From the NCBI RefSeq assembly GCF_001625305.1, contig NW_017804254.1, positions 1,871,338 through 1,935,337 on the forward strand: DNA of 64,000 nt. The letters are read 5' to 3'. The DNA comes from Branchiostoma belcheri. Its lineage: Eukaryota; Chordata; Leptocardii; Amphioxiformes; Branchiostomatidae. Each line of letters begins with the position of its first letter. The first letter of the stretch is position 1. Positions 55,901 to 64,000 of this stretch are shown one piece after another. Below the pieces are notes generated by a model that ran no database searches, had not been told where the DNA came from, and saw only the letters and a list, made by a program, of their open reading frames with translations. The position numbers and the translations under genes were made by a program.

Positions 55901-58900
55901 CTCTGCTAACATATGTTGCATCATGGGGTTTGCTGGCACTGTTGCCAAGTATGGCACACTTTTGTATTATCATTAGGCTTATCATTTGTGGCATAATGCC
56001 ATAGAATTCCCTGGTATTTAAAAATGGAAGAGTCTGACCATTGAGGTTTTTACAGGCACACATGTCTCGTGACTCATCCCCAGTTGTAACTTTAGTACAA
56101 CCTCAGGAAGTTAGGGTCACAATCATAGCAGAAAAAGTCCTACCTCTGACCTCAGGGACTGTACATTAATCTTAGAACTACCAGTCAACTTTCTAAAAAA
56201 TTTGTGAGGAGAAAAAGATGATTTTCCCTGGAATAGATATTTTACAATTGGTGAGTGATATTTATAAAAGTTCAGAGTATAGCTAACAAGCACAGGGATG
56301 TAGATAAAAATGATCTATGTAGCCCTGTACTAGTTGGCTCCTCCTCCCCTTTAAATATCACTTGACTTGTCCCTAAAATGAGGCAAGAGCAGCATGCGGG
56401 GTCACTAGTAAAAGAGAGTTCTCCCTTCTGCCATATGGTATAAAGCAAGGGAAAGTGATCTGATATGTATTCACTATGGACCGTGCAGGGAATGAAAGCC
56501 TTTCCAAGAACCTGGGCAGCTTCAAGAAGACTTCCAGGTAGCGTCAATGTCTTGTGTTTTCTGAAGTATCCAATACTGCCATGAAGTTGGTACAAAATAT
56601 TGTTTACTACTAGGTAATGTCGTAGTGGGTACTGTTTGTTTTATACGTTTTAACAGTAAGGTATACTTTTAAGGCCTAACAGAAGGTATTAGATTTAAAT
56701 TTAGTTCTGTGTTCTAAAATTTTAAAAGGTTGTGTACTCAGGCAATATTGTATTTTTTTGTCCTGTCTTATGAAGTACAGAATTTTGGTAATTTTCATTT
56801 GTTTACTTAAAAAGTTTTACTACATTCTCCTAATCCCATAGTGTGGGAAACAATTATGTGGCAGTTTGAGTTGTGAATACACATGTACATGTACATGTAC
56901 TTACTAAAATGTATTATTGATAATATAGGTGTATAACTATAAGGGGTTAAGAAGTAAAAATATTTTTATCATGATAAAAATTGGCTCAATCCTTTGCACA
57001 CTACCAGTGTACTTAGTTCCTGTAAAAACTGTTTAAACATCGGATGAGCATGACTTACTTCGGCCTATTTTACTGACCATGTGCTGAAAAGTACAAGGCG
57101 AGAACAACTCAGGGAAATGTAGTTCTTGTATCCAGTGATATTGATATTTCCTGTGTAGCTGGAAAGAATCAGATGATTTTCATCTTGCTGACTCCACAGG
57201 AAATGCCTACTGCATATCTTTAGAGCGAATGGTTAAGCTTTCACCAAGCAAGAATTTGTGACCCACATTTCAAGGTTGAAAAGACAGCTAATCAGAAAAG
57301 TGTCCAAGACTCCAAGCTTCTCCATTCAGGGTGAGGTCATGATCAAGGTTAGAATGTTTTCCATCCCAAACTTAGAACAATCACTTGTGTCCATCACACC
57401 GTTGCAAAGGTTATGGTTATCTTTTTTCGATGTCTCCAACTGGCTTTTAGTTTAGCAGTGCCATTTTCAGAATTTCCCATTCTAAGATTTCATTTCTTTC
57501 GAACATAGTTTTGCAAAATGTGTAATTTTTATCGTACATCATAGGAAGCCATTTAAATTTTAATGGAACAGTGAATGTGATTGAACTAGCCAGAGGTCAA
57601 TGTGAGGGGGAGGTGTCAACTAAAACCAGATGAGCAGAACTTCCTGTTTTCTCCTTCTGCACAAGAGTGCTAGGTAAGGTAATGGAAAAATTAACTTCCA
57701 TATGCAACCTTATGGAATTTCTCAGCCGTACCAGTACATGCTCCAACCTTAATTCCCGTCTCAAAGTCAAAAAAACTTCTAACCACCTTAAAATTAAGCC
57801 CCATATCTCCTTGCTTTCTACTTCTACTAGTAATAGTATGCAGAGATATTCTTAAAGTTTGCATTTAAGTTTGTATCAGTTTTTATTTTCATCAAACAAG
57901 GTTCCTTGCTGTAGTAGCATTAGACATTGGAATTTTTGTAGAAAATTAAATGATTTTATTTATACTTTACATGATTTTATTTATACATTACATTACATTA
58001 CAGGACAGGAATTAGTAGTCACGTCTGGGTAGCTACATCATGTATATGCTTAGCTATATCCTAACCAAAAATACAAACGTACCATTTGTGTATATTTGTA
58101 GAGGTACAAATAGATGAATGTACATGACCTTTAGTGTGTTTACAGAAGCAGTGAGCTGCTAGTGTTAGTGTAGAGTCCAGAGTTTGAGTTCCTGTGAGGT
58201 AAAGTTTGTGTGACTACTGTCCTGGCTCCTCCTGGCACCAGCCACATGTCAACTCTGACTCACCAACCACTTCCTGTATTGGCATCTTCCATTCTAGACT
58301 CTTCACCGTAGCATGTGGTGTTTCCCCCTATGTGTGCAGAAGACTGGTCTACACGTAACTGATTTATTGGGCACAGGATTAGGTCAAGAATTGAGATGAA
58401 GGTCATAAACACCTGAACAATGTTTGTTCACCTACATGTATAAGATCTTGATTTTTCACTTGTTAATCTGTGTTGAATTAAGATAAAATCATCCCATGTG
58501 CCTGTAATGTGGTAAATCATGACTATTTAGTACAGTGTTTGTTTTTCCTTGTATAAGACAGATGGGTGTTTTATCTGCTATGAGTATGACAGCCCCTCTT
58601 TTCATTAGCATGGTGCAAAGAAAGGTTTGACTTCTGTCTATCAAGTATGAGAAATGATTTTTCTGGTACCCAATCTTCATATCCCATGGAATTTTCTGTC
58701 TGACCCCTCCCCCTTCTACTTTCTTCATTAGGAAGTGTTTAATGACTTTTTCTATTATTTCTTGGGATTAGTGACAATGTTACAAACAAAAGATTCTTGT
58801 TAAAATTAGCAGCTAAAAAGGGGGATTGTAAATGTGGATGAGTAAAAGTTTGATAGTTGTATGGAGTAAAGGGAGTAGGAACTGCCACCGACAGCCCAAT

Positions 58901-61900
58901 ATTTTAGTCTCCCTCCCATCTAAGTTCTCAGGCAGACATGCATAAACCTACGTACAAACTTTAAAGTTGTCATCTGATTCTGGCTGTGACGTCAAACATC
59001 TACATAATCCGTGCTCTGTACCTGTTACCTGCTGGAACGATTGTACGTCCTGTAGGTCACTTAAGACCACAAGTATCATTTACATAATGAGAACAAAAAC
59101 ACCCTTTAGAAGTAGTAGAAAAAGTATTTAGCTGCCCGAGTGACACAATCATTGGGTCAATATTAGTGTGTACCCCCTACCATAGTCTTAGCATACATGT
59201 ACATACACATGTTTACTTAAATATGCCAGGATGGTCAGGTGACTGTAGCTGTGACATCATAGCTGTGACGTCAGGTGGTTTGTGCCTGTTACCTGTTGGG
59301 ACCATTGTGTGTGCTGCAGGTTACCATAGGTCACAAGTGCCACTTGCCTGGTGAAAACAAAAGGCCCCCAACTGTGCCACCGTGCATAATGTAACAATGG
59401 CAATGTTACAATTTCAATGCATGATTAATGAGATAAAGGAATGCGGATATGTCTGATGTTTTTTTCAAAGACTTCACAGGTTGCAGATGATATTTTCTTT
59501 GTTAGCCAATATAGATGAATGTCCGTCACAAGGGGAACTGGAAACAAACAAAGAGGCAAACAAATAAGGGTGGCGTGTGTGGAACTCTCGTCATGCTTAT
59601 ATTTAGTACTTGTTCAATAAAAGTATTAGGTAGATGTACGTCACAACTTCAAATTGAATCCTTGTGTATTGTCATTGTTTAGGGGTAGGGGAGTTTCCAA
59701 GTAGAGTTAGGATTAGTCATCCATTATGGGTACTGTGTGATTTGAAAAAAATTTGTACAACCCTATATATCTGAGCTGGGGTGAGTTTTTCTACTTTTTT
59801 TTCTTCTTTTTCTTTTCTTTTTGTGGCATTGTCATTATCATCCTTAAGATGATAGCAGTTTTATTAATAGTTTGACAGTTTTTAGAAACCTACATTTAGT
59901 TTCCAACATTTTGCTACCCTCTAAATGTCACTTGTGTAATTTTTATCTTCCTTCATTTAAGGTGTTTCTCAAAGCTTTCTTCTCAGTTTAATCCGTTTAT
60001 ATTTGCCGATATCCCCTGTAACATTTTGTTCTGGGTATTAACTACCACAGTTTTGGATTTCGTCTTTGTTACCAGATACATGTTTGTTTGCTAAGTACAA
60101 TGGCATAGTAAGTTTATATAATTTTCTATACATATTGTTTCTACTGCTTCTAGTGCTTCTTTTCATTCTGCCATGCCCAGTGGCACAGGAAGTATATGTG
60201 CCAGATTAGTAAGATCAGGGTTGGACAAGTTTTCAAAAATCCACTTGCCCTACTGGGCAAGTACCTGGTCATTTTCACTTGCCCAAACCAATTTTTCACT
60301 TGCCCAAAATATGACGCATTTCTATTCATTTTACTAGCAGAAAGGAAATTATTTTATTATAGAAGAGTTTATTTATTGGATGCTTTATTCATCAAAATTG
60401 TTTGAAACTTGATCGAAATAATGCAGGGGCTATACTTTGCATCCTAAAATTTACTTCCCCAATCGGGCAAGTACTGGGGAATATTTACTTGCCCGAACAG
60501 TACTTTTACTTGCCCTGGGCAAGTGGGCAATGGGACTTGTACAACCCTGAAGATAGGGAAGCAATTAAATGATTCAAGACCAATTTATTTTTCCCAAGAA
60601 ATTTCAATGTTTGATTACTTTTATATATGATTTCTGAGCACAATTTAGTTAATCATATCAACTTGTTATGATTATATAGATATTTACATTAGCCAGAAAT
60701 ACGTAAATTCCATGCGGGTTATTTTCCTTGTTACTGTAAGTGGGTGTGGCTGCTGCTCACTACCTAAAAACATCACCCCATGTTATGGTACACTGGTTTT
60801 CTATGCCAGGAGGAAAAGGCCTATATAACTTATGATATCCAACTTCCCTGTTGAAGTACTTTTGAATAGATAATGTGCTCTATTCAAATTATTTTTGCAT
60901 TATGAATATGATAAAGAGGAGATATGAAAGGTTTTGGTTTGGTATGCATGAAAGTTTTGAATGATCCCTTGTTGCCGGCTTGTATCAAGTTACTGGAGTA
61001 TGGTATATGTACAGTAGGTCACTTACCTACTAAAAGGGACAGTAGTCAACTTGTCAAAAAGACTGTGTTAACTTGGTGACATCATTAGCATACTAATTCA
61101 GTTGTCAACCAAAGTTAGATGTTTTTATAATATAACCACCTGTTATCTTGATTAAAAAAAGATTTTCACCATTCAATGCTCCACAATTTCTTGCAACCTT
61201 GTTTTGGAAGTGCTTTTGGAAAACAAGAGTTCACTTCAGAGCAAAGACCTTTCATGTTTTAATAGGTTACATACGTAGTACCGGTTACAGCCAGATTGTG
61301 TTTTTAGGTTCACCTTCAAGTATCGTGAATAGCAGATAGAAAAACTAGATACATGTAGTCGTAATGTGAAACATCTCTGTCACAAATACCTCTTTGGCTA
61401 GTTTCAAGTGTGTTCATTATTATAAATGAATGTAAAATTTTACTATTGTCATTTTACTTACAACTCACTGACCACTTCTATAATTCCTCCCTATCCAGGT
61501 GACAACATCAGTGAACTGTCAGCAGAGCTCGACTTTCAGCAACTTCATGACTTCATTACACAAGACGAGCCGGACGTGTGAGTACAGTACTACATGTACA
61601 TTAGTCACTGCCAATCCCCCTTCTATCTAAGATATCTTTTTGTGATGTGTTTCCCATTATAGAGAAAAGACTTTTCTCAAATGCATACAAAATACACATG
61701 ATTTTAAGGCCATAGTCTGAGGCAGGGAAGAGTTAGAAACATGATATATGATTATAATAAGCAAGGGAAGGTTTAGAAACTTAATTTTTGTTGGTAACCA
61801 CACAGAGACAATGGTTATTTTATTGTTGCACTTGCAATTGCACTTGCAGCCTGATAGAAAATAATCTGTCTAATCCATGTTTTGCAGGTATTTTCCTGAT

Positions 61901-64000
61901 ATCCAAGGTGGCCAGCCTACTACAGTAGGATTCACTGCTGGCTCCAACACTGCACCCAGTCAGGCTCAGGCCCAGGCTCAAGGCCCTAATCATTACCACA
62001 ACGACCTCAATGGCTACATAGGGTAATTTTCCTACCCTGATTCTGTGTTTTCTATGTGTTTGGTTTGGTTATTGCACCATACAAAATCCATAAATCATGC
62101 ATAAAGGTTCCTTTTCTTCACCTTTACCCATGATTTTACATTGTGCTTAAAGATAGGTTTCCTTGCAGTGCTGAATACTCAGTACAGTACATGCTATGTA
62201 AGTTACTAATCCAACCTACAACCACAAGTCATTAACCTTTTTCATACAGGTTATCCTTGACCTGCACAGATCAAAGTTTAGGTTTTTGCCTCGTAAACGT
62301 TGAAACAACTCAAAGTTGCAATGAAACATGAAGTCCGCGACTTGGACCACAAAAGAGCAATGAAGTATGGTTGTTGTTACAGGTAATAATAGTAATAGAT
62401 AAGGGTGCAGAAATTCGAGTAACTGTATCTTCTCACGTTTGCTTTGATTGTAGATGATTCTACAGTAGATAACACACCCAACCCATTGTGATGCACATTT
62501 GCTATCTAGTCTTTCTAGTTTATTTTTAAAGTAGGCATACCCTCAGGCAGACTAGAGACCACATAGGGCAATGACGTGAAAGTGATAAATCGTCTCTTGA
62601 CAACTTTGGTGTTGTTCTAAGGTGTTCAGCCTTGTGTGTTTAATGTAATTTGACCATAAGTAAAAGTCATTTTGCCCTGGGTAACACTTATAAATTCATG
62701 AGAAAAACCTGATCTAGCTGGCTTGGTAGTTAGAGCTTCAACAGTTGAGTCATTACTGGCTAGGCTAAAAGCCTGCCTGTGGCCTCAAAGCCCCCCAGCT
62801 TTTCCCCTGATGGGGTTATTTGGGGGTAGATGAAGAGGATGACGATATTGTTACTATACGAGGTCAGTGGAAAATCGAAAGAGAAGTTGAAAAATTACAT
62901 TTATCTGTTGAATTTTCAGAGAGCTAGGTGGCCCATTCAAGTTTGACAAAAATTTATTTTCAATGGGTCCCTGTCTACAAATCATCAATATAACAAAGAA
63001 AATAAACTTGTGACAACATTGTGTCCATGATACCATATTTTAATAATCATGACATACTACTAAGATTTTTTTCTGGCTCATGGTTTGCTCATGGTTTTTC
63101 CTTCAGGCCCCTGCCTGACTCGCCCCCAGACTCGAGCTCGGAGCCGTGCTCCCCACCCCAGGACCTGCCTGCCGACAGACAGCAGCCCTCAGCAGGACTC
63201 ATGGACTCTGGGTTCTCACAACCGTGCAGCTTACAGGACAGAAATGCACAGGTGAGGCAGCTAACTATGGTCAATCAACATTGTCAACATCCCATTATTG
63301 TCTCCTATGTAAGAATTGTGTTGACAGAGATCGAATGGCGAATCTATGTCAGAATACCCATGCTAGTCTCCAGTGATAAAATCCTCACTGCTATCACCAG
63401 TGGTATATAATCCTGAGTGTTGAAATCCCTTCTTTGGAACTGCATGGTATCATGTTACCACTGACCAGGGCACCATGCACTGGATAGGTATGAAAGTCAG
63501 AACTTCGTGAACTTGTGTCACTTAGCTTCTGTACACTTGAAGAAGCCACACAGGTGAAACTGGTCGTGTGACAGGCTGAATAAAAGTTCTATACAGGAAC
63601 TATGCAGCTCCAGATGTCTTACTGAGGGACGACTGCATGTGTGAGATGTCAGTTAGATTGAGGAATGAATCCCCTCTACTATATGTTGAAATCCCTCTGT
63701 TACATTAGTATAGAATCAAGTCTGATGACACATGTATCATCCAAAACCATGTGTCAAGTTTGTAATGTTTCTTTATTGTCTACCTTATTTCTCAGCATGA
63801 CCCGTAGATTTACAAAATAGGAAATACAGATGCTCAGTTTGCTCTGATCTCTCTTACCCTCAGATGGTGCAGGTTCCCCAGCCAGGAAGCAGCTACATGA
63901 AACAGGAGCCGATGCAGATGCACTATCAGACGCTGCCCGGCCAGCAGCCTGGAACCAGCTACAGCAGCATGCCCCCTCCCCCAGTCTTAGACATGAGCGC
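52909..64000 (+). CDS. MYRF: Myelin regulatory factor (MYRF) orthologue, 5' part
   Basis: Five exons: 52909-52951 (MDVLGDDQAIQAIL), 61499-61577, 61888-62022, 63107-63251 and 63864 to the window end, all in phase. The second and third exons give DNISELSAELDFQQLHDFI, an acidic linker and VYFPDIQGG, matching the N-terminal acidic segment of vertebrate MYRF (an aromatic-P-D-I motif). The fourth exon has PLPDSPPDSSSEPCSPP, very close to the vertebrate LPDSPPDSGSEAYSP block. The fifth has YMKQEP, like the vertebrate YMKAEP. MYRF is a membrane-anchored trimeric transcription factor that releases its N-terminal part by self-cleavage. The Ndt80-type DNA-binding domain, the chaperone domain and the transmembrane segment lie beyond the window. 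The start ATG has a strong context (GCCGCCATGG). The first intron is about 8.5 kb. Confidence 0.9.
52952..61498. other. MYRF intron 1, 8.5 kb
   Basis: AT-rich sequence with no second gene seen on either strand. Small frames (for example 54751-55149, minus) have no recognisable domain or splice context. One DNA transposon is at 60216-60549. Long first introns of regulators often host enhancers, but none can be read from sequence alone. Confidence 0.5.
60216..60549. mobile_element. Non-autonomous DNA transposon, CAGGG termini, 5-base target duplication
   Basis: 'cagggttggacaagt' at the left and 'acttgtacaaccctg' at the right are terminal inverted repeats. 'aagat' flanks both ends (60211-60215 and 60550-60554). 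'acttgccc' or its complement 'gggcaagt' occurs many times near both ends, a subterminal repeat pattern. Same kind of structure as 39858-40303. Confidence 0.85.

Noticed and set aside
39858-60549. RAG/ProtoRAG-type transposon ends
   Set aside because: The 5-base duplications fit, but the CAGG(G) termini lack heptamer/nonamer-like signals, so I did not assign them to that group.

Overview
This window is animal nuclear DNA, most likely from a cephalochordate (amphioxus, Branchiostoma). The evidence is short protein-coding exons with canonical GT/AG introns (mostly phase 1 in the secreted-protein genes), a clear MYRF orthologue, an ETS/Pointed-domain factor, a BTB zinc-finger gene, extracellular mosaic proteins built from symmetric exons, and a dense load of foldback elements, tRNA-derived SINEs and CR1/jockey/RTE-like LINE fragments. 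A run of 20 Ns marks an assembly gap. The organism is inferred from gene content and repeat style, not proven.

Layout: (1) 1-640 holds a LINE coding relic (minus) and a SINE-like body. (2) 1020-3381 (+) is the 3' end of a secreted or surface protein gene with four near-identical exons for a hevein-like, chitin-binding-type-1-like cysteine domain and a tiny last exon. (3) 5460-8045 (-) is a three-exon C-terminal cassette paralogous to the end of the next gene. (4) 8405-12559 is a near-identical tandem duplication with the gap at its junction, probably two alleles assembled side by side. (5) 12597-21867 (-) is a secreted mosaic gene: signal peptide, two sushi-like modules, two TSP1, four EGF, and a C-terminal region with a basic cleavage-like site. 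My model joins in frame to 670 codons plus stop. (6) 24216-30034 (-) is an ETS factor with a Pointed domain, nine exons, 423 codons plus stop. (7) 30-41 kb is gene-poor and full of transposon debris. (8) 41322-42866 (-) is a zinc-finger gene whose last exon is paralogous to that of the next gene. (9) 45840-51021 (-) is a BTB zinc-finger gene, five exons, 1060 codons plus stop. (10) 52909-64000 (+) is the 5' part of MYRF, divergently arranged with the BTB gene.

Two themes recur. Local tandem duplication of exons or exon cassettes occurs in the hevein-like array, the TSP1 and EGF exons, the C-terminal cassettes, and the zinc-finger terminal exons. Because nearly all the extracellular exons are flanked by phase 1 introns, duplicated cassettes could be spliced interchangeably. 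The second theme is transposon insertion close to splice sites. No operon-like organisation, CRISPR array, rRNA or functional tRNA gene was seen. All gene models are hand-built from reading frames and splice signals; untranslated exons and any short missed exons are not resolved.
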